In this document: positions 55,196 to 64,000 of the stretch, piece after piece
Layout of the letters: the number at the start of each line of letters is the position of its first letter
Numbering within the stretch: the stretch's first letter is position 1
NCBI GenBank assembly: GCA_030272585.1
Contig: BSYQ01000002.1
Coordinates: 7,750,001-7,814,000 of the forward strand
DNA from: Bryopsis sp. KO-2023
Taxonomy: Eukaryota > Chlorophyta > Ulvophyceae > Bryopsidales > Bryopsidaceae
Length of the DNA stretch: 64,000 nt
Direction of reading: 5' to 3'
The notes under the pieces: model-generated
The model's input: only the letters and a program-made list of their open reading frames with translations
What the model was told of the DNA's origin: nothing
Databases searched by the model: none
Program-made: the position numbers and the translations under genes

Positions 55196-55207
55196 CTGAA
55201 AAATCCC

Positions 55208-55515
55208 TTGTAATTCTTCAAATTCTCGATGGATGTCCCTCAAAATTTGGTTGGATATTGTGTTTGTGCATGTCATGACACCCTCGGAGTTTCAGATGGA
55301 TCCATGCATTGTGTGATGAGATATGAGGGATATCAGTTCCGTTGGCTTTTCCTTAAGTAGCCGGAACCCATGAGAGGGAATTCCTTTGTAATTCTTCAGC
55401 TTCTCGATGAATGTCCCTCAAAATCTGGTTGAATATTGTGTTTGTGCATGTCATGACACCCTCGGAGTTTCAGGTGGATCCATGCATCCTGTGATGAGAT
55501 ATGAGGACTATCGTC
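55208..55515. repeat. Two direct copies of a 180-bp unit
   Basis: TTGTAATTCTTC, ATGTCCCTCAAAAT, CATGTCATGACACCCTCGGA and GATGAGATATGAGG occur in both halves about 180 bp apart. The unit is unrelated in sequence to the array just before it but of the same length. Confidence 0.75.
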
Positions 55516-56157
55516 ACTTCTATTGTGGAGATACTATCACCAAGCCGTACAAATTGGAGTAAGAACTTCTTTTACTCCTTCATACCTTCTGAATCCTCAT
55601 TTGAAGAATAAATGTTCTTACAAACTGTCTAGTTGTCTAAACTGTGAACACATTTGCTGGTCGCGTCAGCCCGACCAGTATTTCCAAACATGGTAACATG
55701 GATGAGCAGTTGCATTTCCAAACATGGTAACATGGATGAGCAGCTACAATTATAGGAGATCATCGTGTGTGGTAGCTTGGAGAAGAATCAGTTCTAAAAA
55801 AAAAAAAAAAAATGGTTGACAAGTGGGAAAGGTTGGAGAGTTAGATGGGGTGGTTCAGGCAACTAACATTAACTCTAGAGGTTGGATAAAAGGAAGCCCA
55901 AACAGTGAACGTTTGTCTTGACTTGTAATATGACTTTCCTCCGCTCGATCCAGTGCTTTACATCCATCGAACCCACTAAACCAAAAACCAGAATAAAAGA
56001 CAAACCAAATCTAGTTCTGTTTTAGACTAGAAACCCTCTTCTATACACAACTGCCAGGAACAGGAACAGCCGACGAACGCAGTCTTTGTCCAACCCCTCC
56101 ACACTGGGGTAGAACACCAGTCTACTCAGCCCAAAGAGCTCCATCAAACACATGGGC
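55516..56157. other. Intergenic DNA with a short direct repeat
   Basis: TTTCCAAACATGGTAACATGGATGAGCAG is present twice in tandem near 55680-55742 (described by its parts: CCAAACATGGTAACATGG). No gene is seen. Confidence 0.35.
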
Positions 56158-56622
56158 CTATATCTGGGCAGCCTGTGGCTCGATATATTGATCGTGGCCA
56201 GCCTCTTGCACACTGATCACAGCAACAGAGCGGTACTGCGGGTTTGTCGCAAGGGGCTGCAGGTGGTGGACCAATGCTGGAAAGGGGGGGGGGTTGTTTG
56301 GTGTGAAAAGTGATGTTATTTTTTTGTGGAAGTGCCCTGCTGCAATTGTTTCTTTCATGAGCTCCTCATCTTTCAGGACCTCTTCCAACTCTTTCAGCAC
56401 CGTATTATTGCCTGTAGGAAAAAACCCAAAAAAACTGAGGGATATGACTAATGTCATTATTCGATTGTTTTCTACATCCAGGCTCAAACTTGAATCCTTT
56501 GGCCAAGGTGGGGATGGTTTGGGTGGGCTCCGTGAGGACATCCACGACCAGCTCAACATTCGCCTCTTTGACGGCCTCTTGGACCTCAACCACGGTCTCC
56601 TTGTTGATTTCCACATCAACGA
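56158..56622 (-). CDS. Two exons of an unknown protein
   Basis: Minus-strand exon about 56622-56482 reads DVEINKETVVEVQEAVKEAN and VLTEPTQTIPTLAKGFKFEP. After an intron ending in TTTTTTCCTACAG (about 56417), the next exon reads NNTVLKELEEVLKDEELMKE and TIAAGHFHKKITSLF and stays open to a stop near 56158. Alternating acidic helices suggest an alpha-helical repeat or adaptor protein. No family is assigned. Confidence 0.35.
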   Translation of the reverse strand, partial: SLMWKSTRRPWLRSKRPSKRRMLSWSWMSSRSPPKPSPPWPKDSSLSLDVENNRIMTLVISLSFFGFFPTGNNTVLKELEEVLKDEELMKETIAAGHFHKKITSLFTPNNPPPFPALVHHLQPLATNPQYRSVAVISVQEAGHDQYIEPQAAQI

Positions 56623-56718
56623 CTAGAGCAGAAAAAAAATAAAATGCTGACCTGCTCATGTTCTTCCTCTCTGATTCTAGCTTGTTCCTACACTGCTTCT
56701 CCGATGGATGCCCGTTAT

Positions 56719-57470
56719 AAGGCCGCCTCCAAAGCAGACCTCATATCTGCCTGGCTCCGTTGCATCGACGTCTTTTGTTTCCCGAAACCCCCTTCACCCC
56801 TCTGAATAGTTTTGAGCTCCTCTTTCAGCTCGGTCACTTCATTTTTAAGAGCCTCTTCAATCTCAGCCCTCTCGGCTACAATCCTTTCGCATCGATTCGA
56901 GAGCTAGAAAAGAAACTCCACAAATAGCTCTCAGTGATTCTTGGTGAAAACCCAGTTTTTTGTTCCTTTGAATGTACACCATTGGTGCTGAAAAAATAAA
57001 AACATCGCCACACAGACAATGACTAAATAAAAATAAATTGGAACACACCACCAGGGCCTCTTCCTTCCACCTGACGGCCAGAGCTTCTAGAGAATCCATG
57101 ATATCCAGCTGCCGTCTGTTTGCTTTGCTTTCTTGAGCGAACCGAAAACACACAGCAGCTTCTCTTTTTCCCTTCCCAGCATCATCAATAACCCAATCCG
57201 TCAAAGAAGCCTCTCGAAGCTTGACATACCCATTCTCACCCACTGAGTCCGTTTCAACACAGGCCCCCAAATTGGCACGCAGCACCGTGTGTTCCAATGC
57301 TGAGCAGAGCATTGCCACATCCTTTCCCCAATTGCATCCTGGAGTTGGGCAATCCACAACCATCAACCCCTTTCTTGGCCCCAGTCTGACTTCTTTGGGG
57401 GTGGAGCGGTGCACTCGTGACGTATCGATGCCAGACAGCAGAATAGCAGAACAGCCTCATCCAGAGAATC
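56719..57470 (-). CDS. Unknown protein with coiled-coil C-terminus
   Basis: Minus-strand exon about 57450-57055 reads SAILLSGIDTSRVHRSTPKE, GLMVVDCPTPGCNWGKDVAM and LDIMDSLEALAVRWKEEALV before a GTGTTCC donor. A later exon (about 56903-56719) reads CERIVAERAEIEEALKNEVT and ends in SALEAAL and TAA. The VDCPTPG patch faintly recalls a GTPase switch motif but the P-loop is not seen. The C-terminus is a charged coiled coil. The middle exon(s) near 56940-57000 are unclear. Confidence 0.35.
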
Positions 57471-58001
57471 ACTCACGCTTTCCAAGTAGTCCCCTGTGAC
57501 TGCTTAAAGTTTTTCCCAAGCCTCTGGGTCCACGTTATCCAACTCCAGCGATCGCAGCGATTGTCAGTTGCGCAGAACCTATAAATAAACAGTACCACCT
57601 CAAACAAAAGCAAAAGAAAAGAAAAGCAATATTAACATGTGGGGGATTCGCATTTTAAAATATTCAGGGGCACCTCTCAATCTCACCTGCTTGTCTTGAG
57701 TTCAAATCCTCCAAACATAGGCGCTGGCAGAGTCCAACTGAATTCCAAATAGACAGGAGTCAGTCTAGGCCATCCCTCATCCCTGTTCAGGTATTCCCTG
57801 AGCAATGGAATGGAAGGAGGGGACAGCACCATGCATGTATGAGTATGTCAGGAGCAACTCCAACAAAATACCACAAAAATGGACAGGTTAGAGGAGAGAT
57901 TGGAAGTTTCTGGAAGCCCATCCATGTTTTGACGCAATGAATGGAGTGCACTGAAGGCAAAAGGCCTACCAGACTCGTTAGCCCAAAGACGTCACGCTCA
58001 C
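57471..58001. other. No gene resolved
   Basis: Short open frames only. Possible intron DNA between the fragments on either side. Confidence 0.25.
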
Positions 58002-58546
58002 CCGAAGTGTTACGAGCTGGTTGTGGTCCAGTATGAGCGTCCTCAGTTTCGTCAAGTTTCCGAGACCCCTCGGGAAAAAGAAACGAAGGGAGATCTCCCA
58101 ACGACTCTGGCAAGTGCGTCAGACCAGAGTTGCTGAGGTTCAGATGGTACAGCCCTTCGTTCGCAAACTGGACCGCCGACCTCAGAAACGAAGCAAGATC
58201 GCTTTCGTTCGTGGGAAGCAACACCTCCTGTTCTCCAATTCACAGTTCAAAAGAAAAAAAAAACAATGTAAAACCACAACAACAACAAAATAGTAAAACC
58301 AGTGTGAACCCGTTCAGAGAGACGACCGGCAGCTACCTTACCCCTCTTACCCAAGATTGCCAAGGCACGCTTGGCACAAATCCTGGTGACTCGATCACCG
58401 AGGTCTCCGTCCCCTTCGGCCAGACGAATCAACGAACCCAACTGCCCATCCACAGCAAGCTTTTTTACTTTGTTCTCAGCAGCAAATCCCATGTTTCCCA
58501 GCACCTCCAGCCAGGTGTCGCACCCTTGCCACCGAGCTCTCTTGAA
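58002..58546 (-). pseudogene. ARM-like and leucine-rich-repeat gene fragment with frame break
   Basis: Minus-strand exon about 58546-58351 reads TWLEVLGNMGFAAENKVKKL and GDRVTRICAKRALAIL, like an ARM/HEAT helix pair, before GTAAGA. After TGAATTGGAGAACAG the next exon (58227 downwards) reads LYHLNLSNSGLTHLPESLG, a clear leucine-rich repeat. A second repeat, NLTKLRTLILDHNQL, follows in another frame near 58060-58020, so a one-base shift or a missed splice separates them. The phase between the ARM-like exon and the LRR exon also does not fit. It may be decayed or mis-modelled. Confidence 0.4.
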
Positions 58547-58599
58547 TCAATTACTGCAGTTTTTCCGGCAGAAATCACACGAAGCCCCCTGAGCTGAAT

Positions 58600-59076
58600 C
58601 TCCTACCTCCTATCTCGTCCGCGAACGGCGACCCCTGCGCTCGCTCGGTCGAACCAACACGCGGAAACCAACGAACCCGAAAGGGCCACGCGCGCAGAAA
58701 ACCCATTTTCCGTGGCTTGGGCGTGTCCCCAGGCTCGCCCGCATGTGCGACATGCGATTCGGGAACCTCGGGGGAGCCGGGTTGCCGGTCGCGTCAGCCC
58801 GACCTGGGGACGGCTGGCGTCCCCGCGCCAGTCACATCGACGGATCAGGCGTCCCCGAGTGTCCCCGGATCACGGATCAGCGTCCCCGGAACTGAGGGAA
58901 GCCTACCTGCTCCTATCGCAACCCAATACCAGACAATCACCTCATCAAAAATTTAAGTAGGATCCATAAGCCCATAACCAGAAAAGAGAATTAAGAACAC
59001 CAAAAGACCCTCCCCCTCCCCCAAAGATAACTCATTGTCCAGTCGATCCAAAACCCAACGAACCCCTCTCCGTAGT
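58600..59076. other. GC-rich stretch followed by SINE-like 3' block
   Basis: 58620-58920 is GC-rich with repeated GTCCCCG and GATCACGGATCA motifs. On the minus strand about 58950-58915 reads GATTGTCTGG...GGGTTGCGATAGGAGC, like the body of the retroposon at 29770-29810. It may be a promoter CpG stretch or a SINE body. No gene is called. Confidence 0.35.
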
Positions 59077-59088
59077 GTTTAATATATC

Positions 59089-59129
<41 letters not shown>

Positions 59130-59177
59130 CTTCTTCGCGTGTAATCATGTTATGTTATGTTATGTTTAATATATCTA
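59077..59177 (+). mobile_element. Short retroposon with (TTATG)n tail and (AT)n head
   Basis: GTTTAATATATCTA flanks the insert as a 14-bp direct repeat (59077-59090 and 59164-59177). The 73-bp insert is an (AT)n run, then GCTTCTTCGCGTGTAATCATG and TTATG repeats. The GCTTCTTCG-GTGTAATCATG block is shared with 34108-34217. Confidence 0.65.
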
Positions 59178-59926
59178 CGACCATTACTGCTGGCCTATCA
59201 AATTTCTCCAAAACCAGTTGAACAACTCTTGATTGATTGAAGACTCCTTAATACGTCGTCTGACAAGCTCCGATTGGGGCGTCACGTCGTTCTTTCCGTT
59301 CAATAGAGAAAAGAGCCTTGACGATTGGACAGTCGAAAAGAACAAAGGCATCCAATGTTTATACCTTTCTGAGCCGCGGGACAGCTATCAATCTGCAAAT
59401 AGGTCTGTCACAACGAAAACAATCCAACCCCCGCTTAGTGGTGCCAACGTTTAGGGAAGTATCGAGGATCGCAGCAGAAAGTTGCTTCAGAAAGCAGATT
59501 CTGTAGGACAGGAACAATGAGCTCACCCAGTAGTGACTCTATTCTTCGTTTTCTGGGACAATACAGAATCGAGCCAAAAGAATTGGAAAAATCTTGAAGT
59601 CTCGACGCAGGTGAGGTTACGGGGTGTCAACGCCAAGAGAAAATGTGCATTTTTTATGCCTCCAAAAGACTGAGTTATTGATCTCGACCGGCGGCCACTG
59701 AGTTTTGGGATTGCAATGTAACGAACAACTGTGGTTCCTTCGTTCGGATTGTGCTGATGAGGAGGTTTACGCTTTGTTGCTGTTTTCTGGCGCAGTTTTG
59801 AGGAGTGCAGAGTGTTCATGGGACTGTCTTTCATTGTCGAAGCCACACACGCAGGATAATACAGGGTTCCAAGGGGCTGTCGAACTGGATGGTGGAGCCC
59901 ATGGGGCGTATCATTGTACACAGTTC

Positions 59927-61309
59927 ATGAACAGCACTGGACAGTGGAATCCTCATAGCAGTACTCCAAGGCAGTCACCACAATCTCAAGGGATACCAGA
60001 AAGGACTCTTCTGGCAAATGATTCTTGTGTGCACCAAAAACCTGGATCTGTAATTGTGAGCCAAACTGCCTGCACTCTTGAGCCTGGTCAAGACACCACC
60101 ATGCATTTGGAGGAAGGTCTACCTGTGTGTTGCATGGTTCCCAGTTCCACCCCTGCAGAGGCTCCAAAGGTGTGGATCTGGTCTTCATTTTCATCTCTTT
60201 GCCCACCAAATAGCCTTTTTCAAGATTTTTTCCCCATTTTTATTTATTTTTTCTGACTCCAGGTGTCCAATCCAAATGTTCACAACATGGGACTCACCAA
60301 TCCAGAATATGTGGCTTTTCCTACCCAACCAAGCCACCCTTTTGGAGGCTCAGCTCTGCTTCCAGGTAGAAATGACCATCCCCGTTTTGGAAGTTATGAC
60401 GAAACGGATCAGACAGTTCGTGGCCTGTTGCCTAGAGTGCACTACAGCGCGTTGCACATGAATGGAGAACCAGCAAGTCAACCACCTTTTCAGAGTTGGG
60501 GCAAATTGACTCCCACATGTGCTGCCATCACTGAAAGTGTTCCAGGAGTTTCACACTTCCACAAGGAAATCAATGACAATGATTCCACAAAGCAAAATTG
60601 CCCCCAGACAGAATCGGTTGAGATGGGCAGGGAAGTATCAAAGCTGGCTGCAGATATTGCAAGTGGTAGGGAAGAAAAATGGATTGCAAAATTTGGGAAG
60701 TCTTCTTCCTACATTGGTGTTACAAAGCACCGAAAAAGCAACAGGTGAGTGTTTTTCCATGAAAAATAGCCATTGCTTCACTTATCTGAATTGCACAAGT
60801 CTTTCGTGCAATTATTGATTGAGCCCTTTTGGGACAGGTGGGAAGCCCACATATGGATAAAAGATTATGAAAGGCAATTGTACCTTGGAGGATTTTCAAC
60901 CGCTGAAGAGGCAGCTTGCGCCTATGATCTTGTTGCAATCAAGTGCAAGGGGGTGAAAGCAACAACCAGTTCTAGGAGTGAACGGTGTGTTTCATTCTCA
61001 GTGAGAGCATAACTCTGATGCTTTGTGTTTGTTTGTTTTTGCACTTATCACCTGTGGCTGTGGTGTATAGCTACTCCCCATTGATGACCTGGCTGTCAAG
61101 GGTCTCTCTCCCAGAAATTTTAAGCCATGTAAGGAGAAGGAGCAAAGGTTTTTCCAGGGGAAACTCCATGTACAGAGGTGTCACACAGCATCCTAATGGT
61201 GGGTACAACCTTTCTCTGAAGCATTAAGCAAAGATCGACCACGGTAAATTTGGTGCTGTCATTTGATTTGTAGTTTTTCGTAGCGTTGTGCACATATAAT
61301 ATAATTAGG

Positions 61310-61350
<41 letters not shown>

Positions 61351-61994
61351 TATTTATTACAAGGTCGTTGGGAATCAAGAATAGGAATTAGTGGGAATCG
61401 TCATATATATCTGGGTCTCTATGAGAAGCAAGAGGATGCTGCCAGCCATTATGACCGGGCCCTTGTGAGAATGAGAGGGTGGAGAGCAACAACAAACTTT
61501 CCATTTTCTGAGTATCAATCTGAGCTGGACGAACACAAGCGCTTGGGGGAGGTATGTTAACACATGTCAGTTCAGTGTTGGGAGGACGTGCGTCAAGTGT
61601 TGGGAGGGGTATGAAAGCAAATTGCTGTGCCTGCATTCCACATTTGTTAAGAAATAATAGTGAAACCGATAATGAATTTGTTCCTCACAATTTCAGGGGG
61701 GGAAAGCGATCGAGAAACTGAGTGTCTTGTATGTTTTGTACATGATTTGATGGGACCCTATGATTCTATACTTCAAAATACCAGAGAATTAGTGACACAC
61801 TTCTTAAATGCATTTTCCAGAAGCTGATGAATGATGCACAGGAGATTGAATGTGAATCTGATCCGATTCTGAGGAAAGTATACGGATTGTGGGTAAAGAA
61901 GGGTGGACGGGATCCCCTTGAAAGGCTTATTGTACGAATACGAGAATCTGAAGAGCCTTCAAGGAACGATGAAGAGGCAGGCAGCAATGCGTGA
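59927..61994 (+). CDS. Transcription factor with two AP2 domains
   Basis: Exons: 59927(?)-60169, 60263-60744, 60838-60984, 61071-61198, 61364-61551, 61821-61994 (TGA); all phases agree. The first AP2 domain spans exons 2-3 ([40 protein letters not shown]). The second spans exons 4-5 ([37 protein letters not shown]). Both have the YRGV/YIGV start, WEARI-like strand and the A-A-YD helix of AP2 DNA-binding domains. Two domains with a linker resemble the AINTEGUMENTA/AP2 class, known in plants and algae. The N-terminus is disordered, S/Q/P-rich. The tail is acidic ([17 protein letters not shown]). The chosen start is the first in-frame ATG with continuous coding upstream of exon 2; the open frame goes further 5', so an earlier start is possible. 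Confidence 0.88.
61311..61346. repeat. (GT)n microsatellite in AP2 intron
   Basis: About 18 GT units lie 17 bp before the splice acceptor of exon 5, in the place of the polypyrimidine tract. Length changes could affect splicing. Confidence 0.9.
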
Positions 61995-62363
61995 AGTACA
62001 GCGATTGCTATCCAGGCTTCTTTTTCTTGGATTGTATTGGATCTGTGCAAGGTGCTTGTGGAATAACCAAATTTTTGATTATGTGATAACAATTGCAAGG
62101 TATTCCAACAAACCATGAATCGAGCGACTGGCACACAATCTCAGACTGTCCATCTAAAATACCCGCTTCTTTATTTGGTGAATCAAACTACGGAGGGTCT
62201 TGGGCCTGCAGGGTAACCTCCTGGTGCTTGGTCCATAGTAAGTGAATTTCTCGAAAGAAAAGTAGTTTCCAGATTTTTTGGCACAGGTGGAGAACACGAA
62301 AACACAAAATACTCATCGTATGAGGTACCCATGATAAGATCGCCCTTGAACAATTGAGGCGTT
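61995..62363. other. 3' flank of the AP2 gene
   Basis: No further gene is seen. It probably contains the AP2 3' UTR. Confidence 0.3.
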
Positions 62364-63028
62364 TTGACAATCGATGAGCGACAGAAAAAACCACAATTGG
62401 GACCGTGGGTGGAAATGCTCCAGGGGTCCTCAGTTTGCTATTGGTGCTTTCTGGTCCACAAGAGAAAGAAGGAACGAAAAAAAGATACGAGTGCAGACAT
62501 GATGGCATGTTGCAAGATGGATTTCTCAAAAAGCTTATCAACGTTATCCTATACTATAGAATCCTTCTTTTGGGCTGCTGAAGACAATAGACACCACATG
62601 AGCCAGGGCCACGGGTTTCAGTTTCACCAGAGGAAATCAGCCAACTTCAGGGACTTCAGTCAGAAAATCGCTTCGTTGAGAGGGATTTATTCTGCAGAAT
62701 TTTCACTGGGACGACTGCAGTACACACAAAAAACGTTCGAAAGTGCAACCAAGACCACATACCCTCCAGAAAAAAAAAAAAAAAGCACGTCAGAGGTGTG
62801 AAAGATGTCGAGAAATGGTTCCCAGAAATCGCGAAGGATGGCGAGAAGGAACGAGTGGATTCAAAAAAAGCAAAGCTTCATCTCAGCAAATCGTATTTTT
62901 CTGGCAGAACTTCCCAGCTCTTCCCAGCCCTTGATAAGAACTTCGTTTACACCACTTCGTTTCCAGCATTCTCCGATTCCCTCCCGGGAAACACTAACAG
63001 TACTTCTCCCTCTAAAGGTAGGACCTTT
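62364..63028 (+). CDS. Exon-like frames of an unassigned gene
   Basis: Frames at about 62540-62760 (AEDNRHHMSQGHGFQFHQRK, ASLRGIYSAEFSLGRLQYTQ) and 62798-63016 (VEKWFPEIAKDGEKERVDSK, DKNFVYTTSFPAFSDSLPGN, before GTAGGA) look coding. An A-run at 62769-62783 separates them. A SINE begins 76 bp after the last donor-like site. No domain is recognised. Confidence 0.3.
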
Positions 63029-63103
63029 GAGCGGCGTGGAAAAAAGGTATTTTCTGTCAATATCACGTTTTTGTGCGGCCTGTACTGTGAGATCCAAAAC
63101 CGT

Positions 63104-63521
63104 CGGAGAGCCGCTCGACGCGCGCACCGCCTCGAGTTTCTGGCGGTTGGATGAATCATCCTTGGGGGGTGTACTTGAGTGCGACATCGCTGCATGTCAT
63201 CGCGAGCCTGCTGGTCAAGGGGATTTGCTAGAGGATCCCTGGCCACCAGGTCCCGGGTTCGAACCTTCACTCTCGAATTGTCATGCGCCAGAGAGGTCGT
63301 AGCCGCAGGTGCTGAAACCGCCGTCGGGGTTTTGTTTTCGTTTTCGTTTTCGCTTTTACTTTTACTTTTTTTGGGGGGATTTTCATCCATGTTCGGGAAA
63401 AACTGCTGTTGTTTTCGGTGCCCTTGTGTGTGTGTGTTTTTTTGTTGGATCCTGGATGTTTATGGTTCAGTTAGAAGTTGCACCAACCCACTTGGTTTCC
63501 CAACAAAAGCGAAAAACCCCA
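63104..63521 (+). mobile_element. tRNA-headed SINE, copy 2
   Basis: It aligns with 51807-51412 (minus) from CGGAGAGCCGCTCGACGCGC to GCGAAAAACCCCA. It has an A-box-like CTGCTGGTCAAGGGG (about 63208-63222) and a B-box GGGTTCGAACC (63255-63265), spaced as in tRNA genes, then the same body. A (TTTTCG)n and CTTTTA stretch near 63330-63370 is longer here than in copy 1. Confidence 0.65.
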
Positions 63522-63790
63522 TAGCCAGCCCATCAGCCCATTCCTCAAGATCAGTCAGACTGTGGGTGCAGATCCAACCAGAAGTCTACCAATCACCACC
63601 CATCTACTTTTCCGACCAGCTTGGAAAAGCTGGTTTTGGATGCACCCAACGGTCAGTTTGGACACTCTTCAACGCCTGGCATAAAGAAAACGAAGCAATG
63701 AATGGACTTATTCTCAGTAGAGAAACAGAGAGAAGAAGTGGACGATTTTGGGAAACTTGTTCGTTCTCTAACAGATGAGTTTGTTCACTA

Positions 63791-64000
63791 TGGATAAGGT
63801 TATCCTTTTGGATGTGGCTCCTTTGACTTTGGGTATTGAGACTGTTGGTGGAGTGATGAGTTAACTCATTCCCAGGAACACTGTAGTTTCAACCAAGAAG
63901 TCCCAGGTCTTCACCACCTACCAAAACCAACAGACAACCGTGACGATCCAGGTTATGGAGGGTGAGAGAGCACTGAGCAAGGATAACCACAATCTGGGTC
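63791..64000 (+). pseudogene. HSP70 (BiP-like) fragment with in-frame stop
   Basis: The frame reads VILLDVAPLTLGIETVGGVM, a stop (TAA, where the family has Lys or similar), then [20 protein letters not shown] and [20 protein letters not shown] up to the window end. This is the start of the HSP70 substrate-binding domain, closest in wording to the ER/cytosolic BiP-type. The ATPase domain is absent upstream; an unrelated stretch with the SINE precedes it. So it is a 5'-truncated, broken copy, perhaps a retrocopy since no intron is seen. The gene continues beyond the window. Confidence 0.75.

Overview
This window is nuclear DNA of a eukaryote. Genes are split by GT-AG introns with T-rich 3' ends, and the DNA holds a chromodomain LTR retrotransposon, Helitron-type elements, a CACTA-like DNA transposon, Pol III-type SINEs and many short tandem repeats. 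A gene with two AP2 DNA-binding domains points towards an alga or a relative with a plastid ancestry, but the sequence alone does not fix the taxon. Host genes are sparse, multi-exon and mostly unfamiliar; mobile DNA makes up most of the recognisable content.

Layout. (1) 0.06-4.6 kb: an ankyrin/coiled-coil gene (copy A) in which each ankyrin repeat is one exon. (2) 5.0-6.8 kb: a small ORF, a tRNA-like Pol III unit and the last two exons of an unknown gene. (3) 6.8-28.1 kb: the tandem paralogue of copy A (copies B and C), whose 5' flank is split at 7123-21906 by a 14.8-kb element with CACTA ends and a 3-bp TTT target duplication. This element carries subterminal tandem arrays, a degraded transposase gene, and a head-to-tail array of three Helitron2/Helentron-like units. 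Two units are about 1 kb and non-coding; the third is 8.7 kb and encodes an intact 1806-residue OTU-HUH Rep-PIF1 helicase. (4) 28.8-30.6 kb: an ARF/ARL GTPase gene with an eroded switch II. (5) 30.8-34.2 kb: exon-like pieces of an unassigned gene, then AT-rich DNA and a short retroposon. (6) 34.4-37.3 kb: a deleted LTR element and a fragment of a second Helitron family. (7) 40.7-47.9 kb: an intronless F-box/WD40 gene broken six codons before its end by a 6.1-kb Ty3/gypsy chromovirus with identical LTRs and a perfect 5-bp target duplication; its pol lacks an RNase H domain. (8) 47.9-58.6 kb: exon-like fragments of unknown host genes, tRNA-derived SINEs and two tandem arrays with a period near 170-180 bp. 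(9) 59.9-62.0 kb: a complete two-domain AP2 regulator. (10) 63.1-64.0 kb: a second copy of the tRNA-headed SINE and an HSP70 fragment with an in-frame stop.

The locus works as a record of transposition. The two ankyrin paralogues act as empty-site controls for one another, so insertions of the CACTA-like element, a TA-flanked MITE, a foldback hairpin and a retroposon tail can be dated as later than the duplication. The least familiar signals are the Helentron tandem array inside a CACTA shell, the retroposon insertions reduced almost to their tail repeat but still flanked by perfect target duplications, and the tRNA-like fold inside the chromovirus LTR.
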